DNA of 64,000 nt from CAZKTO01 sp964555685 (lineage in GTDB: Bacteria; Chloroflexota; Dehalococcoidia; SHYB01). The stretch is from positions 3,089 through 67,088 of the forward strand of contig CAZKTO010000007.1 of NCBI GenBank assembly GCA_964555685.1, read 5' to 3'. Below are positions 8,590 through 17,324 of this stretch, in pieces. Below the pieces are notes generated by a model. That model was not told the DNA's origin. It worked only from the letters and a program-made list of their open reading frames with translations, and made no database searches. Position 1 is the first letter of the stretch. Every line of letters starts with the position of its first letter. Both the position numbers and the translations under genes were made by a program.

Positions 8590-8605
8590 CATACACGAAT
8601 GTATG
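8590..8605. promoter_or_regulatory. Candidate TetR operator overlapping the TetR start codon
   Basis: Inverted repeat CATAC-N6-GTATG (8590-8605), with an extra CATA just upstream. The last three bases are the regulator's ATG, so binding here would block its own translation start or promoter region. A related sequence (TTCATA...CGTGTATGTA) occurs at 21755-21770, between the SDR and hydroxyisobutyrate-dehydrogenase-like genes. Confidence 0.5.
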
Positions 8606-9301
8606 AACGTGAGTCAAGCGCGAAATCCCCAGGGCCTGGCGCGGCTGAACGCCCAGCGGCAGAGAGTCCTTCGCGGCGCGGCCAAGGTCTTCTCCCGCCT
8701 CGGCTTCCACGCCGCCACCATGGACGATATCGCCGTGGAGGTCCGGGCGACCCGCGGCCTCGTCTACTACCACTTCCGCTCCAAGGCCGAGATCTTCTAC
8801 GAGCTGCACATGGCCGCCCTGGGCGAGTTGATCGACCGGTTCCATCGGCGCGTAGACCCGGTCCGGGGCCCGGTGGACCGCCTGCGGCAGGCGGTCCAGG
8901 CCCACGCCGAGTTCTCGTGCAAGCGCCTGACCCTCGCCGGCGTCACCAGCCGGATGATGGAGGTCCAGCGCGCTCGCGACTTCCCCCGCCGCTACCGCGA
9001 GGCCATCATCGCCCGCCGCGACGAGTACGAGCGCCTCTTCCAGGCCATCCTGGAGGACGGCGTGCGCCAGGGCCTCTTCCGCGATACCGATGTCCCCGTG
9101 GCCGTGAAGACGATGCTGGGCGCCCTCAACTGGCTCTGCTTCTGGTACCGCCCCCGAGGACGGCTCTCCGCATCGGAGCTCACGCAGCTCATCTCGGATA
9201 ACATAGTCCACGGCCTGGTCGTGACCACAAAGGAAACGGCCACCGGCCCATCGTCGGTCAAGAGGATGGCCCTGCCCCACGACGAGTCGGGGCGCCCGTA
9301 G
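8603..9301 (+). CDS. TetR/AcrR family transcriptional regulator
   Basis: A 232-residue one-component repressor. The N-terminal helix-turn-helix domain is classic: RVLRGAAKVFSRLGFHAATM, DDIAVEVRATRGLVYYHF and RSKAEIFYELH (residues about 17-65). The rest is an all-helical ligand domain with VTSRMMEVQRARDFPRRYR, as in fatty-acid-responsive members (inference). The start MNVSQARN gives the usual spacing to the HTH; longer upstream reading is unlikely. It is divergent from the molybdenum hydroxylase operon and followed by a solute-binding protein gene 32 bases downstream, so it probably controls one or both. The final residues (LPHDESGRP) are encoded by a degenerate R2 hairpin. Confidence 0.9.
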   Translation: MNVSQARNPQGLARLNAQRQRVLRGAAKVFSRLGFHAATMDDIAVEVRATRGLVYYHFRSKAEIFYELHMAALGELIDRFHRRVDPVRGPVDRLRQAVQAHAEFSCKRLTLAGVTSRMMEVQRARDFPRRYREAIIARRDEYERLFQAILEDGVRQGLFRDTDVPVAVKTMLGALNWLCFWYRPRGRLSASELTQLISDNIVHGLVVTTKETATGPSSVKRMALPHDESGRP

Positions 9302-9333
9302 GCGCGCCAGCTCTGCGCGGAGGAGGAGGAGCG

Positions 9334-11133
9334 ATGATGTCCAGGTTCAGCCGGTTCCTGTCTCGTATGGGAGTGGCGGTAGTCGCCCTCGTCGTGGTGG
9401 CCCTGGTCGTGGCCTCCTGCGGCGGTGGCGAAGAGGAGCCCACGGCCGTCCCGCCCACGGCCACGCGGCCGCCCGCACCCGCGGCGACCCAGCCTCCGGC
9501 GACCCCGGTCGCCGCCACGCCTACCCCCAGGCCCACCCTGCCGCCGCCGCCCACGGCTACCCCCGCGCCTTCCCCCACCCCGGTCATCCAGGTCAAGCGC
9601 GGCGGCATCCTGAATCTGCGCCTGAACAACGATCCCGGCGCCCTCGTGCTCGACTCCTATGACTCAGCGGGCGGCTCCAGCATCGCCTGGATGATGCCGC
9701 TCATGAGCAGCTTCGTCGTCGAGAACCCGTACAAGCCCGGCGAGGTCACCGGCGACATCGCAACGACGTGGACCGTGACCCAGGACGGCAAGCTCTACAC
9801 CTTCAAGATGCGCCAGGACGCCCGGTTCACGGACAACAGGCTCATCACGGCCGATGACGTGGTCTGGAACTTCACCCAGGGATGGAAGCCGCCCGCCGCC
9901 AACATCGGCAACACGCGGTCCGTCTGGCGGTTCGTGACGGAGATCAAGGCGGTGGACCCGGCCACGGTCCAGATCACCCTGTCCCAGCCCAGCGCCTCCT
10001 TCCTCAACTCACTAGGCCAGTCATCGGTGCTCGTCTACCCGCGCCACGACCTGGGCTACAGCCGCGACTTTAGCCAGTACAAGAAGGGGCCCATCGGCAG
10101 CGGCGCTTATTACCGCTCCGACTACAAGCCCGCCCAGTCCTGGCACATCCGGCGGAACCCCGCCTACTACGGCCGGGACGCGGCGGGCAACCAGCTCCCG
10201 TACCTGGACGGGATCGACTACGCCATCCTCCCGGACTTCACGGCGGCCCAGGCTGCCATCCGCGTCGGCAAGATCGATCTGGTTACTATCTTCGATGCCT
10301 CGGCTGTCGGCGCCGCCAACCGGGACGCCGTGGCCCGCGAGCGGAACCTCCAGGTCTTCACCGGCCCCGGCACCCGCTTCGACCTCCTGTTCCGCAACAA
10401 GCCGCCGTGGAATAACAAGCGTATCCGCCAGGCCATCAGCACGGGCATCGACCGGAAGCTGCTGCTGGACGCGGTGGAGAGCTCCAGAGGCACGATCCTG
10501 GCTTCGCCCATGGTCCCGCCGAGCCAGGGCGGCATCTGGGGCCTGCCCGAGTCCGAGATGTCCCGCCTGCCTGGCTTCCGCCAGCCCCATGACGCCGACT
10601 TCCAGGAGGCCATCCGTATCCTCCGGGCCGAGGGCGTTAGGGAAGGCACTCCACTCGATTACCTCGTCTTCGTCTTCTTCGCCCGCGGCGGCGAGACGGA
10701 CGCGGTGGTGACGGAACTGAAGCGGCTCGGATTCAACGTCAAAGTCACCATCAGCCAGACGGGCCCGGAGATCATCGAGAAGCTCAGTAAGGGCGACTAC
10801 GACATCAACCGACAGGCGGCCGCCGTGAGCTTTGACGACCCGACCCTGTCCATCACGCCTTTCTTGGCGACGGGCCAGAACCGCAACTTCGGCAACTGGT
10901 CCTTCCCGAAGCTCGACCAGCTCCTCGAGGAGCAGGACCGCACGCTGGACTTCAACAAACGCCGTGAGATCATCGCCGATCTCCAGCGGGTGATCCTGGA
11001 CGAGTTGCCCCTAATTCCTGTCATCTATGGCGAGAGCTGGTTCGGCTGGCCGTCCTACGTGAAGAACCATCCCAAGTGGGTCTTCGCCTTCGGCACCCAG
11101 TGGCGGTACGACCAGGTCTGGTTAGACCGATAG
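9334..11133 (+). CDS. ABC transporter solute-binding lipoprotein, peptide/nickel family 5
   Basis: A 599-residue extracytoplasmic binding protein for a peptide-type ABC importer. A hydrophobic signal ends in the lipobox VASC (Cys29), followed by an Ala/Pro/Thr linker to about residue 85, typical of Chloroflexota. The SBP_bac_5 domain follows: GGILNLRLNNDPG, YTFKMRQDARFTDNRLITADDV, GAYYRSDYKP, YLDGIDYAILPD, KRIRQAISTGIDRKLL, and the C-terminal PVIYGESWFGWPSYVKN. The start lies after a strong GGAGGAGGAGGAG site. No permease or ATPase is adjacent; the nearest transporter cassette in the window is at 26.9-34.3 kb. A copy of its last six codons plus stop is repeated just downstream (11136-11156). 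Confidence 0.92.
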   Translation: MMSRFSRFLSRMGVAVVALVVVALVVASCGGGEEEPTAVPPTATRPPAPAATQPPATPVAATPTPRPTLPPPPTATPAPSPTPVIQVKRGGILNLRLNNDPGALVLDSYDSAGGSSIAWMMPLMSSFVVENPYKPGEVTGDIATTWTVTQDGKLYTFKMRQDARFTDNRLITADDVVWNFTQGWKPPAANIGNTRSVWRFVTEIKAVDPATVQITLSQPSASFLNSLGQSSVLVYPRHDLGYSRDFSQYKKGPIGSGAYYRSDYKPAQSWHIRRNPAYYGRDAAGNQLPYLDGIDYAILPDFTAAQAAIRVGKIDLVTIFDASAVGAANRDAVARERNLQVFTGPGTRFDLLFRNKPPWNNKRIRQAISTGIDRKLLLDAVESSRGTILASPMVPPSQGGIWGLPESEMSRLPGFRQPHDADFQEAIRILRAEGVREGTPLDYLVFVFFARGGETDAVVTELKRLGFNVKVTISQTGPEIIEKLSKGDYDINRQAAAVSFDDPTLSITPFLATGQNRNFGNWSFPKLDQLLEEQDRTLDFNKRREIIADLQRVILDELPLIPVIYGESWFGWPSYVKNHPKWVFAFGTQWRYDQVWLDR

Positions 11134-11156
11134 GGCAGGTCTGGCTCGACCGCTAG
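11113..11156 (+). repeat. Duplicated gene tail (QVWLDR-stop twice)
   Basis: Bases 11113-11133 are the last seven codons of the binding-protein gene. Bases 11136-11156 repeat them with only synonymous changes (TTA to CTC, CGA to CGC, then TAG), in another frame and after the stop. It looks like a vestige of a paralogous gene end. Confidence 0.7.
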
Positions 11157-11172
11157 GCCCGCGTACGCAAAC

Positions 11173-11210
11173 AAACAAGAGGGGCGGCCCCGGGGCCGCC
11201 CCTCTTGTTT
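11173..11210. terminator. Bidirectional intrinsic terminator
   Basis: A perfect 19-base stem with A-run on one side and T-run on the other: AAACAAGAGGGGCGGCCCC (11173-11191) with its exact reverse complement (11192-11210). It lies between the convergent solute-binding protein (+) and amidohydrolase (-) genes and would end both. Confidence 0.88.
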
Positions 11211-11263
11211 CGTGCGCTCCCATCGGAACGCGGGAAGAGGGTAGATGGAGTGAGGTCCCCCGC

Positions 11264-12391
11264 CTATCTCGGCGACACCCTGTACAGCGCCGCCGTATTG
11301 TCCCACAGAATCTTCCGCTTGCTCCTGCCGGAGAGGGGCAGCTTGAGGAACGTCTCGATGGCGTGCGGGTAGCGCGCGTCGCTGTGCGGGTAGTCGGTCG
11401 AGGTCACCAGACGGTCGTCGCCCAGGTGCTCGATGACGGAGCCGACGGTCTTCTCGTCGCACTCGACGGATACCCAGCACTGGCGCTTGAAATACTCGCT
11501 AGGCTCTCTCGTGATCTCGGGGCACTCGCCCACGGGCCCGCGCCAGGCGTAGCGCCCGTCCATCCGCTCGGCCAGGAACGGCGCCCACCCGCAGTTCGCC
11601 TCAAGGAATGCCATGCGCAGCCGCGGGAAACGCTCCAGCACCCCGCCCATGACCACGCTCACGCACGCCATCATCTGCTCCATGGGATGGGCGACGGTGT
11701 GCAGCATGGCGAAGGTCCGGAACCGGTCGATGCCCACCTCCGGCAGCGCCGTGCCGATGGCCTCGTGGAAGCAGACGGGGATATCCAGCTCCTGGCAGGC
11801 GGCCCAGAAGGGGTCGTAGGCGCGGTCGTGCCAGGGGCGGCCGTTGTAGATGTTGGGCCGCAGGAAGGCCGCCTTGAAGCCCAGGTCCCGGATGGCGCGC
11901 CGGACCTCCGTCACCGCCTCGCCGACGTCGTGGATGGGCAGCATCGCCGCGCCGAAGAGGGCCCGGTGCTGCGCCGCCCGGATGAAGTCGCGGAGCCAGT
12001 TGTTGTAGGCACGGCTGATGGCGGCGGAGAGCTTCGGGTCCATGCCGTCGATTGCGTTGGCCCAGAGCGCCCGGCTGGGGAAGAGCACCGAGGCGTCGAT
12101 CCCCTCCTTCCCCATCGCCCGGAGCTGGGAGGGGACATCGAACCCGGCGTCGATCTCCTCCCCGTAGCGGCGGGCCAGCGCCTGCTGGTCCTTCTGGGCG
12201 ATGGCCGGGTCCGTGGGCCACAGGCGGGGGAAGGTCTCCCCCAGGACCCGGACCCGCAGGTCCCACGGCGACTCCGCAAGACCCACCGGCGCCCGGTCCG
12301 CGTACGCCCGGTCGATGGAGCGCTGCCACAGGTCCGCCGGCTCAAGGATATGCAGGTCGCTGTCGAAGACGCGGTAGCCGCCCTTGGCCAT
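11264..12391 (-). CDS. Amidohydrolase-2 family metal-dependent hydrolase/decarboxylase
   Basis: About 375 residues, TIM-barrel metal-dependent hydrolase related to gamma-resorcylate and ACMSD-type decarboxylases. Seen: N-terminal metal motif VFDSDLHILEP (Asp-Leu-His in place of the usual HxH), GIDASVLFPSRALW, PVCFHEAIGT with a metal-ligand His, LRMAFLEANCGWAPFLAERM, and the C-terminal TSTDYPHSDARYPH with the expected Asp and His. Of three consecutive ATG codons (12397, 12394, 12391) the last has the best spacing (7 bases) to AGGAG. It lies 17 bases after the acyl-CoA synthetase gene and is last in that operon before the terminator. The substrate is unknown. Confidence 0.88.
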   Translation of the reverse strand: MAKGGYRVFDSDLHILEPADLWQRSIDRAYADRAPVGLAESPWDLRVRVLGETFPRLWPTDPAIAQKDQQALARRYGEEIDAGFDVPSQLRAMGKEGIDASVLFPSRALWANAIDGMDPKLSAAISRAYNNWLRDFIRAAQHRALFGAAMLPIHDVGEAVTEVRRAIRDLGFKAAFLRPNIYNGRPWHDRAYDPFWAACQELDIPVCFHEAIGTALPEVGIDRFRTFAMLHTVAHPMEQMMACVSVVMGGVLERFPRLRMAFLEANCGWAPFLAERMDGRYAWRGPVGECPEITREPSEYFKRQCWVSVECDEKTVGSVIEHLGDDRLVTSTDYPHSDARYPHAIETFLKLPLSGRSKRKILWDNTAALYRVSPR

Positions 12392-12408
12392 CATCATGCT
12401 CCTGTCGC

Positions 12409-14191
12409 CTACAACCGTCCCTCCGCCTGGAGCCGCTCGGTCACCAGACGCGTCAGGTCCGCCTTCTGCACCTTGCCCCCCGCCGATTTGGGGATCTCCC
12501 GCACCACCTCGACCCGCTCGGGCAGGTCCATGACCGTCATCTTCTGCGATTGCAGAAACGCCTGCGCCTCCTCGATCGTCAGCGTCGCCCGCGGGTCGCG
12601 CAAGACCACGAAGGCGCACGCCTTCTCCCCCATCACCCGGTCCGGCATGGCGGCCACGGCCACCTCCGCGACGCTCGGGTGCGTGCCGAGCCGCTCCTCG
12701 ATGAGGCGCGGGCTGATGTTGTGCCCGCCACGCAGGATCATCTCCTTGTTGCGGCCCACGATGCGCAGGTAGCCCTCCTCGTCGATGACCCCCAGGTCGC
12801 CGCTCAGGTACCATCCACCCTCGCGGAAGGTCTCGGCGGTGCGCTCCGGATCGTTCAGATAGCCCCAGCTCTTGCTGGCCCCGCGCCACGTTACCTCGCC
12901 GGGCTCGCCCCTCGGCACGTCGCGGAAGCCATCGTCCACCGTGCGCATCTCCTGGCCTGGGAGCGCCCGCCCCACGGTGCGCAGCCGCCGCTCCTGCGGA
13001 TCGTGGATGCTGGTCATGGACGGCACGCCGCCATCGGTGGAGCCGTAGGAGACCTGCGTCCGGCAGCCCATCAGGGCCTCGACGGCCTGGCCCGCCTCGT
13101 AGGGCAGGGGCGCGCCGGCGTTGTTGAACCGCGTGAAGGCCTCGAAGCGCCCCGTCCGGATCTGGGGCGAATCGACCATCTTGACGATCTGCGCGGGCAC
13201 CGCCGTGGCGAAGGTCGCCCGCTCCCGCTCGATGAGCTCCAGCGCCTCCTCCGCGTCGAACCGCTCCATCATCACGGACGTGGCCCCGATGAGCAGCGGC
13301 GCGAGCACGGGGAAGACGTATCCCGTCGATCCCATGGACGCGGGGGCGAGCTGCACGCCGATGTCGCTCTCGGCGAGCTCGATGCGCTGGCGATACTGGT
13401 GCAGCAGGAAGGCGATGAGGTTGTTGGCCGACCAGAGGCTGGCCTTGGGCAGAGCCGTGGTGCCCGAGCTCACCATGATCAGCGCAGGCGCGTCGGCGTC
13501 GGTCGTGGCCGGCGGGGCGGGCAGGTCTTTGGCGCCGGCCGGCCCCGACGTGTCGGGGTGGGCCAGCCCGTCCAGGGCGAGGGCGCCCGGCGCCGCCGTC
13601 TCGCCCAGGACCACCAGCGTCCCGCGCGGGGACTCCACATCCACCGTGACGTCACCCGGACGCCAGACCGGAGTCAGCGTGACCTCGGGAAGCTTGCTCG
13701 CCGTTGCCCCNNNNNNNNNNCTCGCCCAGGACCACCAGCGTCTTGAGCGTGGCCGTCTGGCGCCGGATGGCCCGTGCCATCTCCAGATAGTCGAAGCCTC
13801 GGTACTCGCGCGGGAAGATGAACAGCTTGGCCCTGGAGAGGCGCAGCAGGTGCCCCACCTCCATCTCGCGCCAGGCCTCGTGCAGCGGCAGCAGCAGCGC
13901 GCCGATCCGGTCCAGGGCGAAGTGGACCAAGGGCAGCTCCGGCCGGCTGGAGCACTGGAGCGCCACGATGTCGCCCCGGCTGACCCCGAGCCCGGCCAAG
14001 GCCAGGGAGAGCCGGTCCACCATGCCGATGAGGTCGCCGTAGGCGATGCGCCGCTCGCCGTGGACGAGGGCCGTCTTGCGGGGGAGGCGCCGGGCGTTCT
14101 CGCGCAGGTAGTCGTAGAGGGAGCGGTCCCCCCACAGGCCCATCTTCCGGAAGCGGGCCCTGTCCTGGTCCGTCGCGAAGCAGCCGTCCAT
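12409..14191 (-). CDS. AMP-dependent acyl-CoA synthetase/ligase, interrupted by an assembly gap
   Basis: Class I adenylate-forming enzyme that activates a carboxylic acid with ATP and CoA. Motifs in order: RENARRLPRKTALVHGERRIAYGDL in the N-terminal domain, the P-loop MVSSGTTALPKAS, YGSTDGG, YLSGDLGVIDEEGYL, GRNKEMILRGGHNISP and the C-terminal catalytic Lys in KSAGGKVQK. The frame is broken around ten Ns (13711-13720). A 22-base direct repeat flanks the break; collapsing it (removing 121 bases) rejoins the two halves exactly in frame at TLVVLGE and gives about 553 residues, the normal length. It is therefore probably an intact gene with a misassembly, not a pseudogene. Neighbours are NIPSNAP upstream and amidohydrolase downstream. 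Confidence 0.88.
13543..13558. repeat. R2 hairpin inside the acyl-CoA synthetase gene
   Basis: CCCCGACGTGTCGGGG lies in a variable linker between the N-terminal subdomain and the P-loop and is translated as part of HPDTSGPAG. Confidence 0.7.
13600..13742. other. N-gap with probable foreign insert flanked by a 22-bp direct repeat
   Basis: CTCGCCCAGGACCACCAGCG (first 20 of 22 bases) occurs at 13600-13621 and again at 13721-13742. Between them are 89 bases unlike the gene family plus ten Ns. The spacing of 121 bases equals the frame offset between the two gene halves, so collapsing the repeat restores one open frame. Confidence 0.75.
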
Positions 14192-14203
14192 CCGGGCCTC
14201 CGC

Positions 14204-14221
14204 GCCCCGACTTGTCGGGGC
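14204..14221. repeat. R2 hairpin between NIPSNAP and acyl-CoA synthetase genes
   Basis: Perfect inverted repeat GCCCCGACTTGTCGGGGC filling most of the 30-bp gap; its last base abuts the NIPSNAP stop codon. Confidence 0.75.
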
Positions 14222-14536
14222 CTACTGCATCGGCGAGTAGGGGAGCGGCCGGACGATGCGCAGCGTGTGATGGCTGATCATGGGCCGGAGCTGCCGGTCC
14301 AGGCGCCGCAGCGTCTCGTCCTGGGCCTGCCGCTGCCGCATCTCGAACAGGGCCGCCGGCGTCTCGAAGGTCCACAGGTCCACCACCTGGTTGCGTGGCC
14401 CGATCTCCGTCTCCCACGCACCGGCCAGCCGCCGCCCCAGCGCTTTCAGCCGGTCCAGGTACGGCCCCCCGAAGAGCTCCTGGAACTCCGGCATCTTGCC
14501 GGGCGCCACCTCGATGTCCGCCAGCAGGTAGATCAT
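14222..14536 (-). CDS. NIPSNAP family / dimeric alpha-beta barrel protein
   Basis: A 104-residue protein of the ferredoxin-fold dimeric alpha/beta barrel type. Seen: MIYLLADIEVAPGKMPEFQELF, then AWETEIGPRNQVVDLWTFE and RQLRPMISHHTLRIVRPLPYSP, the usual NIPSNAP layout. The biochemical role of this family is not settled; in catabolic operons members often sit beside CoA-ligases and hydratases. The start follows AAGGAAGCGCCC. The transposon lies only 95 bases upstream and has separated this gene from the enoyl-CoA hydratases at 18.9-20.5 kb, which point the same way. Confidence 0.78.
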   Translation of the reverse strand: MIYLLADIEVAPGKMPEFQELFGGPYLDRLKALGRRLAGAWETEIGPRNQVVDLWTFETPAALFEMRQRQAQDETLRRLDRQLRPMISHHTLRIVRPLPYSPMQ

Positions 14537-14631
14537 GGGCGCTTCCTTTGTGCGAGAGTCTGTCGCGGGGCTCCTACGCCAGGGGCCCTCATCCTCCGCC
14601 CTCGTCGGGAGGCCCGCCCCCTCTCCTAGCA

Positions 14632-14652
14632 GGGGCTTTGCTCCAAAAGTGC
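14632..14652 (+). repeat. Left terminal inverted repeat of the transposon
   Basis: 21 bp beginning GGGGCTTTGCTCC; exact inverse of 18847-18867. The flanking TAGCA at 14627-14631 is the left target duplication. Confidence 0.9.
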
Positions 14653-14696
14653 CGCCTGTTCCAAAAGTCGGAGGGCTGTTCCAAAAGCCCAGTGAG

Positions 14697-15518
14697 TCAA
14701 CGGTCATAGTTGTGAGGGTCGCTTCGGCCACCACCAGCCCAATTGATAGGGAGCCGTACTGGTGGGTCTTTCAGACCCACCTTAGCACTCAAGGCTGAAC
14801 TGGGGCCAAGATTGGATACGGTTTCCAGCACCGCAACCTGCAACTGATTCATCTGCTTCGACGCCTCTCCGAACACCTTCCGATCTTGTGGAATGAAGAT
14901 TGGCACCATCGCAAGATCGTCTTTTCGTATCGTTGGGGTCGTGCCTCCTGCGATGGTTTTTCGGATGAGGGCCTGGCCTACTGTTGAGTTCAGGAAGGCG
15001 CAGATGTAAGGCCCCACATCTATCCATTGCAAGTGAAGGCGAACTCGATAGACATGTTCTCCCCATACGAAGGTTGGCACCTTTTCCAATAGAGCAGTTG
15101 TCACTATAGCTGCCGTACCCGGCTCGCCATCTTTCGTGATAAATAGATCACCGAGCCGAACCCCATCTTCTATTGCATCGGCGTACTTCGAGAAGCGGGG
15201 AAAGATGCAATTTGGCCTAAGGTTTGCCCCTTCAATCAGAGGGGCGAGTCCATCCGGGGACGGTGGGACTCCTGGGGTTGGTACCTTCGCCCAGATGTCT
15301 CCAAGTGGCATGACTTCGCCAAGCCCATCATGTTCTAGAGCACGGATTTGTTTTTCCGCCAGATATGCCGCCGGTGAGAAGAAATTGTTATCGAGTCGAT
15401 AGCCATCCCCGTGTGACAACCAAATGGGCAGAAACGACTCCAGTATCTCAATCTTACTTGGCACCAATTCGCTCTTTGATGTTGTTCCAGTGAGTGAGGA
15501 CTGTTTTGAGATCGACAT
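14697..15518 (-). CDS. Restriction-modification specificity (S) subunit, single target-recognition domain
   Basis: A 273-residue DNA-recognition subunit of the HsdS / BcgI-B kind. Seen: LDNNFFSPAAYLAEKQIRAL, PLGDIWAKVPTPGV, RLGDLFITKDGEPGTAAIVT, YICAFLNSTVGQALIRKTIAGGT and the diagnostic TPTIRKDDLAMVPIFIPQ, followed by a conserved-helix region. It is about half the size of a two-domain HsdS, as expected for a subunit that dimerises. The start overlaps the methylase gene by 65 bases, which suggests cotranslation; a later start is possible. The stop lies 45 bases inside the left transposon end. Confidence 0.8.
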   Translation of the reverse strand: MSISKQSSLTGTTSKSELVPSKIEILESFLPIWLSHGDGYRLDNNFFSPAAYLAEKQIRALEHDGLGEVMPLGDIWAKVPTPGVPPSPDGLAPLIEGANLRPNCIFPRFSKYADAIEDGVRLGDLFITKDGEPGTAAIVTTALLEKVPTFVWGEHVYRVRLHLQWIDVGPYICAFLNSTVGQALIRKTIAGGTTPTIRKDDLAMVPIFIPQDRKVFGEASKQMNQLQVAVLETVSNLGPSSALSAKVGLKDPPVRLPINWAGGGRSDPHNYDR

Positions 15519-17283
15519 CGGAGTCCTTTCTATACCTACTGTAACCAGCGACGAGACCCATACGGCTCACCTCTGCTCGAAATATTGGACCTTGCACCTC
15601 AGATGGATGCTTTCGTCGAAGAACAATGAAGCAAGGGATAGTGTTTGAGCCATACGGCATAAAGGTGCCCTTCGGTAGACCAACAATTGCCTCGATAACG
15701 CATTCCCTCTGCATAATCTTGCGGATAATTGTTTCTTCCTTCCCCACATTGCTCAACAACCCATTGTCAATGACGATCCCCATGCGTCCGCCTTTATGAC
15801 GTATCGATGGGACTCGGAGCATCTTGATACACATCTCTACGAACATTATTTTGGGCTGGATACTAAGCTGTTTAGCGCCAGAACGTGCGCACTCAAACAG
15901 ATCGACTTTGTGCTTGTTCCATTCGTCGCATACGCGGGTGACATACTCCGGAGACAGTTTATTTGCGCCCGTAGACCCAAATGGTGGGTTGGTCAAGATC
16001 ACCTCAAACCCATTACTTTCAGGTGATTGCAGGGCTTTGATCACATAGTCCGGCGTTTTCGACGGATCAAGGCTGTCAGAACGACGGATGTTCTCGTGCG
16101 AATCACCGTGTAGCCATAGATTGACCTCGCATAACTTTGCAATGTCGGCATAGATATCTACCCCATGAAAATGATTCGCCGCTCGCTTGATGCTCTTGCT
16201 GTCCGATAGGTGATGCCTGTTGATTATCATCTGGAGCGTCGCGATCAAAAACCCGCCGGTGCCACAGGCAGGGTCTAGCACGCGGTCTTCCAGTCCTGGG
16301 TTTACCATCTGAACCATAGTGTCAATCATGGGGCGGGGTGTGAAGTATTGGCCCAACTCCCGTCCAGTCATGGTGTTCGCTAAGAACTTCTCATATACGG
16401 CACCTAATACGTCCATCTGCCGGGACCAAAGTCGATACTTGTCCAAGTAGATCACGATCTCTTCCGTCACCTCATCATCAAGGTCTATGGTCTCCCCAGG
16501 AGGGAAAATGCCAGCCTCGGATTGCACGCGCTTGAAGAGTTGGTCAACGTAGACTTTTACTGAAGCGCCACGTTCTTTCATGTCCTCAATATTCTCTTTC
16601 GTGAGGAATAGGCGATCCTGTTTACCCTCCGCGAAGCGACGTTCATCCAAAATTCGAGCCACTAGCAGTTTAGAGAACTCGTACAGACGATCTGGAACGG
16701 CTAATCCCTTCCGGGTCCTGATGATTTCGTGGCAATGACGTGCTACGTTCTCCACTACCTGTTCATCGATGTTCTCCAAGACGCGTCCGGCATAGACTAG
16801 ATCAGGTTCTTGGTAGTCAGGTGGTTCCGCTGTCAGGAGCTTCTGGAGTTGCGCCTTGGTTGGGATGGCCTTATGGAGTTTCCACTCAACCACACCCCTA
16901 GTTGGCTCTATGATGATGACATCCAAGCCATCAAGCAGGATGCCTCGAATAGCACCGGCGAGCCCGCAGTAACCGGCAAGTTTCTCAACCCACTTGTCAA
17001 GGGTTTCGCCAACTGCTTTCGTGTCAGCGATGATACCGAACAACGGAGGCTTGCCAGATTGATAGCGGTAAACACCAAAATCCGGTGCCCTGAAGTTGGC
17101 CCCGAGGATGCTGTGACGGAGCGTGGGTTTTCGCGTCACGTCCAAAATCGGGTCATAGCCTAACTTTTGCAATAACGGGACAAGAATTTTCTCACCTGGA
17201 TTATCCTCGTGTCCGAGCAAGGCTTCCAGCGGAGGAAAGCTCAGCCCCGCTGCTTTATAAAGAGCGTCGGCGCGGACTGCCAT
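15454..17283 (-). CDS. N6-adenine DNA methylase with N-terminal nuclease-like (HsdR_N) domain
   Basis: 609 residues. The N-terminal region (about 20-135) looks like a type I HSDR_N / PD-(D/E)XK nuclease fold: Glu31 in EKILVPLLQKLGY, Asp68 in APDFGVYR and the Asp87-Thr-Lys89 motif in IIADTKA. The methylase part has GQYFTPRPM (311-319), SAM motif I DPACGTGGFL (337-346) and catalytic motif IV NPPFG (432-436). No separate HsdR gene is present, so with the adjacent specificity subunit this resembles type IIB BcgI, in which one chain cuts and methylates. The start ATG follows AGAGGGACAA. Whether the nuclease is active is inference. Confidence 0.85.
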   Translation of the reverse strand: MAVRADALYKAAGLSFPPLEALLGHEDNPGEKILVPLLQKLGYDPILDVTRKPTLRHSILGANFRAPDFGVYRYQSGKPPLFGIIADTKAVGETLDKWVEKLAGYCGLAGAIRGILLDGLDVIIIEPTRGVVEWKLHKAIPTKAQLQKLLTAEPPDYQEPDLVYAGRVLENIDEQVVENVARHCHEIIRTRKGLAVPDRLYEFSKLLVARILDERRFAEGKQDRLFLTKENIEDMKERGASVKVYVDQLFKRVQSEAGIFPPGETIDLDDEVTEEIVIYLDKYRLWSRQMDVLGAVYEKFLANTMTGRELGQYFTPRPMIDTMVQMVNPGLEDRVLDPACGTGGFLIATLQMIINRHHLSDSKSIKRAANHFHGVDIYADIAKLCEVNLWLHGDSHENIRRSDSLDPSKTPDYVIKALQSPESNGFEVILTNPPFGSTGANKLSPEYVTRVCDEWNKHKVDLFECARSGAKQLSIQPKIMFVEMCIKMLRVPSIRHKGGRMGIVIDNGLLSNVGKEETIIRKIMQRECVIEAIVGLPKGTFMPYGSNTIPCFIVLRRKHPSEVQGPIFRAEVSRMGLVAGYSRYRKDSDVDLKTVLTHWNNIKERIGAK

Positions 17284-17324
17284 TTGTCCCTCTTCCGAGG
17301 TTCCTTTGCTATGCCCGGATGAAG

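Noticed and set aside
12409..14191. Acyl-CoA synthetase as two separate genes.
   Set aside because: Neither part has a start or stop of its own at the gap, and collapsing the 22-bp repeat gives one full-length enzyme.
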